Source of the DNA: Anastrepha obliqua
Taxonomy: Eukaryota; Arthropoda; Insecta; Diptera; Tephritidae
Direction: 5' to 3'
Assembly: GCF_027943255.1 (NCBI RefSeq)
Contig: NC_072893.1
Span: 94,495,784-94,559,783, forward strand
Length of the DNA stretch: 64,000 bases
Below are positions 46,448-57,843 of this stretch, one piece after another. The number at the start of each line of letters is the position of its first letter. Within the stretch, counting starts at the first letter, position 1. The notes under the pieces were generated by a model. It was not told the origin of the DNA. It did not search any database and worked only from the letters and a program-made list of their open reading frames with translations. The position numbers and the translations under genes were made by a program.

Positions 46448-48374
46448 GCAAATTTGGGGTATAAACTTATGTATCAGTTTAATCCACTCTTATCCGCCAT
46501 GTTTTCACAGATGATTCTGATTTGATAACTTCGGAAAAAAACACAATTGAATTCACACACATAGAATACACAGATTACGATAAATGTCTCTCGGAGTAAA
46601 GTTAGCAAAGCAAAAAAATCTGCAAGAACAATGAATTGTTGGTATACTAAATTGGTTTTTTTTTACAATAACTCAACTCTGGTGGGCTCACACAAAAGTT
46701 GTAAATTTTATAAATATCTCGAAATAGAGTGCATATATTAAAAATCACAACCGGGGATCGACACGAAATTATTTATGTTTTTAAATTATTTATTTTACTT
46801 TCAGAAGTATTTTGCTCTCATGGCATGCTATTGATTGTCAAATATGTGCTGGTGATGCTTTAAACCTACCGCAAACACTTCATGGAGAAAAGCATACAAG
46901 CGCTAATAGCTGCTGTAGGTATATGATATACCTGTATGTTCGAGTTATATAGGACACTCTCGCATATTTTCTTATGTATGTGTAAGTAACAAATTGACAG
47001 TTTATGGCTTGCAAGTTTTAAGTGCAATTACGGCAAAATTGAATGTGGCAAGAAATGTCAATAATATATCCATCTCTGTACAGAAGTCACTTGAAGCACT
47101 AATACTCGTACACAGAGTTGACAGACATCAATAAAACCCACATCCATCGTTACCCAGCAAGTAAGGTTTGATGTTAGAAAATTATTGACGTAAATGATTG
47201 CTGACCAGTCCAACAAAAACAAAAAGGATTTTAATAGTACTGCTCAATACTATTAAAAATTGCAAAGAAGATAGAGAAGAGTATACATAGAAAAAGCTTA
47301 ACTAAAACTACTAAGAAGCAATATATGTAGTTTTATTCAATACTTCCACTAACAGTTCTAAAGATTTTTGACTAAGAAGTTATTGCATATATCTATGCTT
47401 CTGCTTCTGTCTGATGCTTAGAAAATAACATCGGTTTCCTCCAGCTTAACTCCTTCTCAAGGCCTAATGAAAATTTTTGTAGATACCTTTAAACGCCATC
47501 TGACACGTTTTCTTATATTACTATTAAAGTGATATTTATGTCTTTTTCATGTAAACTGTAACCTTTAAGTATGCAAAGTTCACTATTCAATGGATGGTGT
47601 ATTGACAGAGTTAAGTGGTTCTGCTGAGCCACGTACGAGGTGCATTCCAAAGGAAGTCCAATACAGTTAAATTTTTATTTTTTGTTTGTTTTTTTTTTTG
47701 TTGGTTTTATTCCTGTTTTCCAAATAGTTCCTACTTCACTTCGCTTGGATTAAAATTATGGCATTTTAGCTGAACAGCCAGGATGACGCAATCATTTATG
47801 GTGGCCTCTACGTGTTCAAATCACATTCTTTTATCGACAAATGCATTTAGACTATAAGGAAAATTCCCATGGTATCAAACGCATCGAATATAAGGAGGGA
47901 CTGATGAGATTCTTAGTGTCGCTAATGTTGACCAATAAGATGAGGGTTCTGCTTGCAGCAGACGCCAATTTTCTTCTACAATGTTACGACCGAGTAAAAA
48001 ACTGTGGCACACTTAACACTTCAAAATAGCTGCTTTAACCATTTATGCATGAATAAAATAACAATAATATTCATAAAAGATATTTTTATCTTACCATTTT
48101 ACGGGAATGCGAAAAAGCAATATCATTCAAGAAAAATGATGTTTTATTTGCTCTTGGCATCGCCAAATTAATATGTTGGATCTAAACTTGTCTGACTCCT
48201 TTCGCAATTTTAGAGTTTTTTCTTTCTTTCTTTTGTAAGGAAAGTGGTTGCCTAGTACAATTTTGTGGAGCAAACCGTGTACATATCTTTCTGTGGCAGA
48301 ATGCGTTAAATCGATATTCAGGATGAAGGATGTAAGTAGGCATCTTAACGGATCTGTATATATGAATTTATATG
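46448..48374. other. Long AT-rich stretch without a recognised gene
   Basis: No gene supported. Poly(T) run near 47684-47700. A 62-codon frame at 47841-48029 is open but has no motif. Confidence 0.35.
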
Positions 48375-50087
48375 GCTGTCTCCTGATCGAAAAACGCGAA
48401 ACCAGATCGGTCATGTTGTGATAGATGGAAGACACGCTTCTAGTGTATTAGAAGTACGTACGATCCGAGGACCCAACATCGACTCGGATCACTACCTTGT
48501 TGCAGCCAAACTGCGCACACGCCTCTGTGCAGCAAAAAGCGTACATCTAACTATGCAGAGAATGTTCAACATCGAAAAGATGCAATCACAACAGGCAGCC
48601 AGAAGATTCGCCACTCGACTCTCACTCCTGCTCTCAGAGAGTACTGCCTATCAATTTTTCGTTCTCTACGTAGCGCCGCCGAAGAAGAAATCGGATTCCG
48701 GCGAGCCCGAAAAAACAGTTGGTACGACGAGGAATGCCGTACTGCCGCCGAAAGAAAAGACGCTGCCTATGGAGTCACGCTGCGTTCGGGCGCAACGCGA
48801 GACATGTGAAATCGCCACAGAGAGCTAAGAATGGAAGAGAAACGTATTATCCGACATAAGAAAGGAGAGGCCGAAAACGTGAGTGCGAGGAGCTTGAGAT
48901 GCTGGCCAATAGGAACAACGCCCGAAAATGCTACCAGAAAGTTCAACGGCTTACCTTCTTTAAGACCGGGGCGTTTTCCTGTAAGAACAAAGACGGTGAT
49001 CTGGTGACTGACATCCAGAGCATTCTTAAATTATGGAGTTTAAGTGTGGACTGCCGATTGGAATTTAAGTTTGCTTTGCCCAATCCATAAGAAGGGTGAT
49101 CCTGAAATCTGTGCCAATTATCGCAGGACTAGTCTTCTTGGCGGCCGCCGTAGCTGAATGGGTTGGTGCGTGACTACCATTCGGAATTCAGAGAGCGAAC
49201 GTCGGTTCGAATCTCGGTGAAAGATTAGAAATTAAGAAAAAGTTTTTTCTAATAGCGGTCGCCCCTCGGCAGGCAATGGCAAACCTCCGAGTGTATTTCT
49301 GCCATGAAAAAGCTCCTCATTAAAAAATATCTGCCATTCGGAGTCGGCTTAAAAACTGTACGTCCCTCCAGTTGTGGAACAACATCAAGATGCACACCAC
49401 AAATAGGAGGAGGAGCTCGGCCAAACACCCAAAAAGGGTGTACGCGCCAATTATAAAAATAAAAACTCTTCTAAATATCGCCTATAGGGTTCTAGAGAGC
49501 GTATTGTGTGAAAGGCTGAAGCCCACCGTCAACCATCTGATTGGACCTTATCAGTGTGACTGTAGACCTGAAAAGTCCACCACCGACCAAATATTCACAA
49601 TACGCCAAATCTTGGAAAAAACCCATGCCAGGAGAATCGACACAAAGCATATTTTCGTCGGCTTTAAAGCTGCATTCGACAGTACCAAAAGAAGTTACCT
49701 GTATACCGCGGCGTCTGAATCTAGTATCCCCACAAAACTAATACGGCAATGCAAGATGACATTGCTCAATACCAGCAGCGCCATCAGAATTGCGAAGGAC
49801 CCCGACCTGATGTTGGAAAGGATCGTATGAGCCCCAGAACTTAATCGCTCAGGCACAATTTTTTATAAGAGCGTACAATTGTTGGCATATGCCAATAATA
49901 TTGATATTAGAGGAAGAGGAAGACCTCCTTTGCGTTGGAAAGATCAAGTGGAGAAGGACTTGGCTTCATTTGGTGTGTCCAATTGGCGCCGGTTAGCACG
50001 AGAAAGAAACGACTGGCACGCTTTGTTAAGCTCGGCCAAAATCGCGAATTCGGTTATCGAGCCAATTAAGAAGAAGAAGAAGATATG
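48375..50087 (+). pseudogene. RTE-like LINE, copy 2, interrupted by a SINE
   Basis: 5'-truncated: begins inside the endonuclease (NQIGHVVIDGRHAS; DSDHYLVAAKLR, with the catalytic SDH intact), then linker, a shortened RT start (GDPEICANYRR), the SINE at 49139-49466, RT palm (LNIAYRVLESVLCERLKPTVNHLIGPYQC, FTIRQILEKTHAR), deletions through the active site (YANNID), and the 3' end (RGRGRPPLRWKDQVEKDLASFGVSNWRRLARER) with a short AAG-repeat tail at 50073-50082. Same family as 20.5 kb. Many frame breaks. Confidence 0.8.
49139..49466 (+). repeat. Full-length tRNA-derived SINE nested in the LINE
   Basis: Plus strand, flanked by TCTTCT at 49133-49138 and 49467-49472. The head GGCGGCCGCCGTAGCTGAAT includes an A-box-like TAGCTGAATGGG; the B box GGTTCGAATCTC is at about 49202-49213. 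A body of roughly 230 bp and an A-rich tail (TTATAAAAATAAAAA) follow. The LINE frame resumes right after the second target copy. Confidence 0.9.
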
Positions 50088-50210
50088 ATTTTGCTTGACC
50101 AATATCTCCAGGTCGCAGTAGCCATTGCTATTGGCTTATTATATGTATTTTATAGTAAACTATGCACACAATCGTCAATAAAAAAACAGAAGAGATATGG
50201 TACTCATCAC

Positions 50211-50348
50211 CAGGGCCGTGGAGAGAGTATTCGGGCCCCGGGGGAAACTTGAGATGCGGGCCCCTTCAAATTATGTCTAATTCATATAATTCGAATTACT
50301 CTCGAGTCCGGGCCCCTCTGAAAACTCCGGGCCCGGGGGAAAAAGTAC
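50211..50348. mobile_element. GC-rich hAT-like fragment
   Basis: Starts CAGGGCCGTGGAGAG, which resembles hAT-type TIR starts (CAGxG), and contains two near copies of CGGGCCC(C)GGGGGAAA in the same direction. Strongly GC-rich against an AT-rich background. I see no second TIR and no target duplication, so the family call is tentative. Confidence 0.4.
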
Positions 50349-50351
50349 TCG

Positions 50352-50595
50352 ACATCAGTTCACCGTCGTTCTTAACAATTGGACATTTCGGAGACATCAT
50401 TGAGACAAATTTTGCGTAAAGACCTTGGTATGACGCCGTACAAAGTCCAAGCCAAGAGCCATATGAATGAAGTTGTGTTCCATCATTAACCGGAAGGATT
50501 GTACTTCAAAATAAAAAAAAACAGTTTGGAAAAATATTGAGTAGTTTCTTTTTTATAGCATTTTTAATTCCGTAAAGTTATATGGCGGACCTGTA
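50352..50595 (+). mobile_element. Second, truncated copy of the 594-bp mariner derivative
   Basis: Plus strand. It matches the inner half of 37147-37740 in inverse: helix-turn-helix text (RILRKDLGMTPYK) joined directly to SHMNEVVFHH and a stop, then the 3' region and TIR ending GGCGGACCTG next to TA. The left half is missing, where the GC-rich hAT-like piece begins. Confidence 0.8.
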
Positions 50596-50599
50596 CTTA

Positions 50600-51805
50600 G
50601 TTCGGGTCCGGTAGCTATATCAAAGAAATACTTATTATGCCGATACTTGTGAAAAGTCTTGTTTGCCTTGGAATATACCTTGTGCTTGCATGTACTCGTA
50701 TACACACATGTATGTACGTATGTGACTTCGAATAAACAGTCATCTCATATGAAGAAACATTGGTATCAGGCAGAGCCACAAAGTGTGTGCAGCGCATCGA
50801 GTCGCAGAGTGTTTAACAAGCAATTAATTGAAATTACGCATACGCCATGTGGCACTGAGTTGAAAGCAAAGGAGAGAGTATTGTAGAAAGCAGGTGGTGA
50901 ATATTAAAGTGTTTGCCAGCATTAAAATTGCAAATTGTAGGTAAGCAGACATAAATAAGACAACGTAAATATTTTTGTTAGCTGCGGGTGGATTTAACGG
51001 ATATCTATAAATATACACATACGTACGCACATTCCTCCAGCAAGTGTGAAACCCTTTAAAGTGCAAATCACTATTGAATCTCCCACACCAAAGTAAATAT
51101 ATCAATAACTGCTGTTTCTTTATGAACTTACGGCGCATAAAAACAACAGTAAGTACACACATACAACACTTCCACAAAAAGAACCAGAACAAATAATGGC
51201 TGATGACTTTATCAGCTGGCTTTGGAGTTGTAGCAGTGCTGCTGCACACATACATACGTACATAGTTCTGCGCCATAAAGCTTCGGCTAAGCTCAGCTGC
51301 GGAAGTCACTGAGTGGGGCCATTCAGAAAGAATAACGACCATCATTTGTTGTGAAATGATGTATAATTTAATACTCCCAAAGTCAAGTCCCAAATGGCGT
51401 TCTGAAAATGGTGTACGCCACGCACATATGCGAAAAGCTTACAAAAGAGTATAGAGCAATATGCATGTAAGTGTGTGAGTATGAGGTGCATATGGGCAGA
51501 CAAATAAAAAAGCGGCAAAAGAGTGACACTCGTACACAAAAGTAGCAGCACTTAATAAAAAAGAACACAACGAACTAAATTACTGTGATATTTGTTGTTT
51601 TTTATAACTTGACTTTTTATTTATTACAGAACCTTATAATTTACTAGTTGATCCACGTCTAACATATATCAAATAAATTTTATTTTTGAACAAAGCAAGT
51701 AGAATACGCTAAGTTACCCTAATTCAAAGTCAAATTAATGATGATTAGAGCTGTGTTGAATACAGATGTAATAGAGGAAATACCATTCAAATCAACAGTT
51801 GAAAC
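50600..51805. other. Spacer without a recognised gene
   Basis: No gene supported. A 189-codon minus-strand frame at 50824-51393 is open but is hydrophobic, irregular in composition and lacks any motif I know. ACAT/TACG microsatellite-like text occurs near 50705-50720 and 51246-51262. Confidence 0.35.
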
Positions 51806-52549
51806 TTTGCATATAACACAATTTTTAGACCTTCTAAGAAAAACAAAACAAAATTGATATTTTTACTTTTTTAACTTTTAAACTTTTTTCATTTTTGCGG
51901 ACTTAAAAATAAATTTGAAAAATGTCTTATTTTATAAAGCATTGGATATACGAGGGTGGATTGATAAGTCTTTAGAATGAAAAACTAGACATTGGTTTTT
52001 TAACAAAAAATTGATTTATTTTTCAACATAATCTCCTTTTAAGTCAATACATTTTTTCCAACGCTTTTCTAACATATTTATTCCTTCTCTAAAATAAGTT
52101 TTTTCAAAATCTTCAAAATAAGCATTTGTTTCAGCTATAACTTCACTATTTGATACAAATCTTTTTCCGCCGAGCCATTTGCATATAACACAATTTTTAG
52201 ACCTTCTAAGAAAAACAAAACAAAATTGATATTTTTACTTTTTTAACTTTTAAACTTTTTTCATTTTTGCGGACTTAAAAATAAATTTGAAAAATGTCTT
52301 ATTTTATAAAGCTTTGGATATACGAGGGTGGATTGATAAGTCTTTAGAATGAAAAACTAGACATTGGTTTTTTAACAAAAAATTGATTTATTTTTCAACA
52401 TAATCTCCTTTTAAGTCAATACATTTTTTCCAACGCTTTTCTAACATATTTATTCCTTCTCTAAAATAAGTTTTTTCAAAATCTTCAAAATAAGCATTTG
52501 TTTCAGCTATAACTTCACTATTTGACACAAATCTTTTTCCGCCGAGCCA
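51806..52549. repeat. 372-bp tandem duplication spanning flank and mariner end
   Basis: 51806-52177 and 52178-52549 are direct copies, differing at only a few bases (for example GATACAAAT against GACACAAAT). Each unit holds about 145 bp of flanking AT-rich DNA plus the first 227 bp of the mariner (TIR and transposase C-terminus). The junction falls at a CCATTT/ACTTT microhomology. Confidence 0.9.
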
Positions 52550-53457
52550 TTTTTTCATATTTGGAAAAAAAGTCACTGGGAGCTAAATCTGGCGAATATG
52601 GCGGATGAGGGAGCAACTCATAGCCTAACTCATTAATTTTTTCCTGCGTTTTCCAAGATGAATGTGAAGGAGCGTTATCATGATGAAAGAGGATCAAATG
52701 TGGTCGTTTTTGCTTAATATTTTGGTCCAATGTATCCAACAAAGATGAATAATATTCAGCTGTGATGGTTTAACCCTTTTCAAGATAATCTATGAAAATT
52801 ATACCTTACCAGCTGATGCAACGACCTTTGCCTTCTTTGGACCACTTGAGCCACGTTCTACTCATTGCTTGGACTGTTCTTTAGACTCTGGTGTATAGTG
52901 GTGGACCCACGTTTCATCCATCGTTATGAAACGACACCCATCTTGCTGAAAGCTTTCTCATACCCAATTCATCATGTATTATGTTATGCACACGTTCATA
53001 ACTAATGTTCACAATGTCAGCAATCTCTCTCAATTTAATGCTTCGATCTTGTGTGACAATTTTGTACACTTTTTCTACCGTTTCTGGAGTCGTTACCTCT
53101 TTTGGCCTCCCAGAGCGTGGCTCATCTTTGTTGCTTATCCGACCACGTTTAAACTCGTTTACCCAATTTTAAACTGTTGCATTTGAAGGTGCATGTTCCC
53201 CTTATACTGTCTTCAACTCCTCAGCAATTTGTTTCAAATGAAAGTACTTTATAACAGCACGAAGTTCACTTTTTTCCATTTTTAATAAAAATACAATAGT
53301 GTTTTGCAAAAATAATTCTCAAAAAAGTACCGTTTGACCATATGTTATGAAATTTTGACAGCTCGCTTTTGACAGTTCACTTTTCACGATCACAATAATT
53401 AAGTAAATTAATGACCGATAGATGTCGCAATTCTAAAGACATATCAATCCACCCTCG
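52323..53457 (-). mobile_element. DD34D mariner (irritans-like), 1.13 kb, inactivated
   Basis: TIRs CGAGGGTGGATTGATAAGTC at 52323 and its inverse at 53457, each next to TA. The minus-strand transposase from about 53280: MEKSELRAVIKYFHLKQIAEEL, NWVNEFKRGR, RSGRPKEVTTPETVEKV, HTH, then a deletion after KLSARWV, MSRTWLKWSKEGKG, FIDYLEKG, HHDNAPSHSS, HPPYSPDLAPSDFF (34 residues between the Asps), and after a frame change the C-terminus (KWLGGKRFVSNSEV...LKGDYVEK). Stops and frameshifts are present. A partial second copy of its left end lies at 51951-52177 through the tandem duplication. Confidence 0.85.
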
Positions 53458-53998
53458 TAATATTCTAGCCGTTTCTAGAGGGAGCAGATAAAAAAACGAC
53501 CTTTAAATATTTAATATCAGATTTACGATAAAGTGGAATTTTTCATTTGTTAAAACAGGTGGGTCTTAAAAAAAATCAAAATTATAGATGACTACTTTTT
53601 TTTATCCATAGTTAGTTAGCCATTAAGAAGAAAAAAATCGTTCAGTCCTAATATTCATGCATGTTGCAATGTTTCCAAGGTTAAATTTGTTGGCGTTTTT
53701 TAGCCGATTGTTTACGGTACGATTAGGATCACAACTTGCCATTTCGTTCGAACACTAGCAGGATAATATTCTACAATATCTTACGTGAAGAAATTGAGGC
53801 AAACGTAAAGGCGAATATCCAAATACTTCAGCTATACAACCCATCATTCAGCAGACTCTTTCGTTTTTTTTTTTTTTGCATCGCAGTTCTTCTGCTTATG
53901 ACACATCAAAGTATTAGGAGTTTTTCTCGGAAAACAGTAACGAATGATTTCAATATGAAGTCCACGCTTTTATGTCCTACCTCCTCATAGCAACAATT
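53458..53998. other. AT-rich spacer
   Basis: Nothing supported. Confidence 0.35.
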
Positions 53999-54001
53999 GA
54001 G

Positions 54002-54426
54002 ATTCTTCTCCTCCTTCTTCATTGGCGCGATAACCGCTTTCGTAATTTTGACCGAGTCGTTTCTTCTCGTGCTAAACAGTGCCAGTTGAAAACACCAAGT
54101 GAAGCCAAATCCTTCTCCACCTGAGCTTTCCACTGCAGAGGAGGTCTTCCTCTTCCTCTGCTATCACCAGCTGGTACCGCATCGAATACTTTCAGAGCCG
54201 GAGCGTTTGTATCCATTCGGACGGCATGACTCAACCAACGTAGCCGCTGGATCTTTATTCGCTGCGTTATGTCTATGTCATCGTAAAGCTCATACAACTC
54301 ATCATTCCCTCGCCTGCGATATTCGCCGTCGCCAACGGGGAAAGGTTCAAACACCTTCCGCAGAATCTTTCTCTCAAACACTCCAAGCGTCCCTTCATCA
54401 GATATTGCTCCACACTTCTGCGCCAT
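54002..54426 (-). pseudogene. RTE-like LINE 3' end, copy 3
   Basis: Minus strand, open for 135 codons: GTLGVFERKILRKVFEP, IKIQRLRWLSHAVRMDTNAPALKVFDA, then SRGRGRPPLQWKAQVEKDLASLGVFNWHCLARE, the same C-terminal block as the 50-kb copy, and a tail of AAG/GGA units (GAAGAAGGAGGAGAAG) at 54005-54022. 5'-truncated far into the RT, a typical dead-on-arrival LINE insertion. Confidence 0.8.
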
Positions 54427-55465
54427 ACGCTAGGATGGAAGTTGCCTACTTAGTCCTAAAGTAGCACCTGTTTGTAAGAGAGACCCTCCGTAGGATTTCA
54501 AGGCTAACATATAAGAGTGCTAAAACCATGATAGATGAAAAGTGCATGTAAAATTTATTCAGAAAGAACAAGTGGGCAGTATAATGTGAAGAGCTGTAGC
54601 CCCACCAATTACCGTCTCCACATGATTATTAGCAGTGCAATCCAAAATATGTTCCAGCACGTATTTTGTCACGCATGCTGTAGCTTGCAACTAATGGAAT
54701 TTGTACAGGCTTCACAAAAAAAAATCAAACATTTGAGCTATATTTCTGAGAGCAAATTTTAGAAACTTTACAAAAAATGCATATTTCGTTGTTAAGCTAA
54801 GAAAAATTAATAAAAATTTCTGCAATGATAACAGAAAGCAATACTGTATCGAAAATGAAATGAATGTCAATGTACACGTTCATAGCGCATTTATACCTAC
54901 AAAGCTTATAACACGCGGGAAAGGGAAAAACTGCTTCGACCTCTGGAAAAAAAATTCTACAATCAACACGTTGTTTTAGCTACATCCATTTCGAACTTTA
55001 TTATTACACCAAAATTTAATGCGTATACTCGAATTAAAAAGAAATCATTAAAATATTCTAAATTTTTATAAAAATGTATTGAATTTGTTTTTTTTAATTG
55101 CTGAACAGACAAAATAATTATGAAAATAAAAAAATTTAAATAAATTGTTAAAACTTCTCAATAGCTCAGTTATTTAAAGCACTGAAACAAAATTTGAAGC
55201 CATATTATTTTTAGAAAAAATATTCAAAGTTTAATATCTTACTTTAAAAAGTTCGAATAAGTTTCTAAGAGCATATTTTGGGTCACCCCCTAACTGGAAG
55301 AAATAATTACATTTTCTATCGATTATTTTCAGTTTGGGCATAAAATAGTCTTGGTGACACAAAGATTGAAAAATGAAAAAAAAAAAAACTGATCAGTGCT
55401 AGGCTATTTCATTTAACACCATTTCAGGTGCACCTTGAAGGCGATAAAGCTTTGCGGATCGACGG
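54427..55465. other. AT-rich spacer
   Basis: No gene recognised. Confidence 0.35.
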
Positions 55466-56742
55466 TCAATAATGTGTGTGACTGACACATAGATGGCTGC
55501 CCTAGTACTAAATCAATATTTTTTTCGAAAGTTGGCAAGCTTTTTAGGCTTACTGTCAAAATCATATGTTAATCCGATCATTTGTTTACAAGTTACAGTG
55601 CTTTAAGTGACGCTACTTTTGAGTTTTAAAAAAAAATGATTCAAAGCAATTCCGTGTGCTGATTTATGATTGTTTTTTAATGAAAAAAAAAATACTGTTC
55701 AATGCCAGGAAAGGCTTAAAAAACATTATTCGGACTTTGCTCCATCAAAAAGAAGCATTTGTTATTGGTATGCCGAATTCAAACGTGGTCGTACAGACAC
55801 CGATGACATTCCATCTACTGGAAGGCCAAATGACGCTGTTATTCCGGAAAACGTTGAAAAAACACTGAAAATCATTATGTCCGACCGTAAAGTGAAAGTG
55901 AGGGAGATTGCTAATATTCTAAAAATATCAGCAGGCAGTGTACACACCATAATACACGAACATTTGGGTATGAAAAAGGTGTTTTCCAAATGGGTGCTGC
56001 GTTTGCTCACACCGGAGCAAAAGCAACAACGAATCGATGATTCAAAGAGCTGTTTGGACATGTTTACGCGCAATAAGTCGGAGTTTTTGCGTCGGTACAT
56101 CACAATGGATGAAACATGGATCCACCATTTCACTCCAGAGTCAAATCGGCAGTCTGCTGAGTGGCATGCAGCCGGTGAAAGTCGCCCAAAGCGACCAAAG
56201 ACGCAGCAGTCGGCTGGCAAGATTATGGCGTCTGTATTTTGGGATGAGCACGGAATAATATTCATCGACTATCTCCAGAAGGGGCAGACCATCAACAGCG
56301 ACTATTATATAGCATTATTGGAGCGTTTGAAAGACAAAATCGCAAAGAAACGGCCTAATATGGCGAAGAAAAAAGTGTTGTTCCACCAAGACAATGCACC
56401 GTGTCACAAATCAATGAAAACGATGGCAAAATTAAACGAATTGGGCTTCGAATTGCTTCTTCATCCACCGTATTCTCCAGATTTCGCCCCCCAGCGACTA
56501 CTGGCTCTTCGCAGACCTCAAAAAGATGCTCCGTGGTAAGAGATTTGGCTCAAATGATGAAGTAATCGCCGAAAAAGAGGACTATTTTGAAGGCAAAGAA
56601 AAATCGTTTTACAAAGGCGGTATCGAAAGATTGGAAAAGCGTTGGAATGATTGTATCTCCCTAAAAGGGGACTATATTGATGAATAAAAACGAATTTTGG
56701 CAAAAAAATGTGTTTGAATTAATTAGTCACACACATTATTGA
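55466..56742 (+). mobile_element. Near-complete irritans-type mariner
   Basis: The inverted pair TCAATAATGTGTGTGACT lies at 55466-55483 and, inverted, 56725-56742; TA dinucleotides sit within it, so the exact ends are a few bases uncertain. Length is about 1.27 kb. One transposase gene on the plus strand fills it and is broken by only two small homopolymer indels. No insertion or large deletion. This is the least damaged mariner in the window. Confidence 0.85.
55640..56687 (+). pseudogene. Irritans-type mariner transposase, two homopolymer frameshifts
   Basis: The main frame 55670-56539 (289 aa) covers the DNA-binding region (WYAEFKRGRTDTDD, STGRPND, NILKISAGSVHTIIHEHLGM), ITMDETWIHHFTPESNRQSAEW (first Asp), MASVFWDEHGIIFIDYLQKG, LFHQDNAPCHKS (second Asp) and HPPYSPDFAP. 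A run of six C at 56486-56491 has one base too many, so the third Asp (APSD) and the rest (MLRGKRFGSNDEVIAEKEDYFE...LKGDYIDE) lie in the next frame to 56687. Likewise the first 15 residues (FRVLIYDCFLMKK) lie in another frame upstream of an A run near 55682-55691. D-D spacing is 34. Either a recent pseudogene or sequencing errors in homopolymers. Confidence 0.9.
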
Positions 56743-57664
56743 ACGAAGGTTACGACAAGAGCCTTGAACGCAACGCTTTTAGCATAATTATACCCGTAAT
56801 AGACAACCAGTGTGTGCTTTCACATAGCTATTTCATGAATTTGTTGAGAATTGCAAACACCTATGCTAGGCGATCGAAAATTAGGTAAACAGCACAATTC
56901 GATTAAGCGTAACATTTTATATTTACCCGTTGCAAGGTGCACTTATAATAAAAATATAAATAAAACATAATTGAATTCGCACGAAAAGTTCAATCATCCG
57001 CATGCAAAATTATATAAAAGTGTGCACATCTGTAATCGTGTTTGCATACATGCCAGGACACAAAAACAAACCTTTTTCTGTAGGTTCTTCCAGTTAAGCC
57101 TACTGTGTGTGTACTTTTTTGCTACTTTGGCGCTCGCTAACTTTTATAGGTATTTCTACACTTTGTTCATTTATTGTACAAACGTGTTTTTGTCCCAAAA
57201 AATTCAGAATAACTCAATTCCTTTTTAAATGAAATTCGTCTAGTAGTTTTTTGTTTCATTATGTCCAGTTGTTTATGGCGTTTATCAGTTTGCCACTTTT
57301 TTGTGATTCTTCCACAAAGTATACACATGAATGTATATTCGTAGTATTCGTATTGCAATTTTTTTTATTTTCGTACTCATGTTAAGTGGAGCTGGTGTTC
57401 AGTTCGTTGGTATATTGTATATACATATATGCACATACGAGTACATATCCACGTATGTGAAAGAATTGAGCGAATATATACAAATATTAACCACTAGACC
57501 ACTTTTGCCCCAATATTCACTAAATAATTACGGCTTCGGCTGATTTCTGAAATTTTTTGAAGGCTCACATGCCAGACAGAGTGAGCGTTTTTTAGTAAGA
57601 AGTTTTTGCTAGCTACTAAGTTGAAGAGTTGGGTTAAGGTTAGTGTTTTTAGATAATCAGGAAG
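56743..57664. other. Spacer without a recognised gene
   Basis: No gene supported. Several short open frames overlap with no motif. Confidence 0.35.
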
Positions 57665-57666
57665 CA

Positions 57667-57843
57667 TCTACTTCCTTTCCTATATATAATACGTGAAATT
57701 CCCTACGAACTTAAAGAAGGTGTTATTACACTCCTACCGACGAAAGGATTTTTATCAGAATGCGAAAATTGGAGGGGCACAACATTGTTAAGCATAGTGA
57801 GCAAAGTAATACTGGCACATAGCAATCCAAAGAATTGTGCGCG
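57667..57843 (+). pseudogene. RT start of a LINE, left piece of a split element
   Basis: Plus strand, in frame from about 57687: IREIPYELKEGVITLLPTKG, then ECENWRGTTLLSIVSKV, the first conserved block of L1/RTE-like reverse transcriptases. It ends abruptly at the poly(T) of an oppositely oriented LINE at 57844. The 59.4-kb scrap is a plausible right-hand piece of the same element. Confidence 0.65.

Noticed and set aside
49150..49220. A tRNA gene, from the A- and B-box-like motifs (also at 38000-38075)
   Set aside because: The motif pair continues into the SINE body with an A/T-rich tail and target duplications, and the same unit recurs six times.
50824..51393. 189-codon minus-strand frame
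   Set aside because: No domain, erratic composition and overlapping frames; no splice or start context I can support.
55762..56265. 167-codon minus-strand frame
   Set aside because: Shadow of the mariner transposase on the opposite strand.
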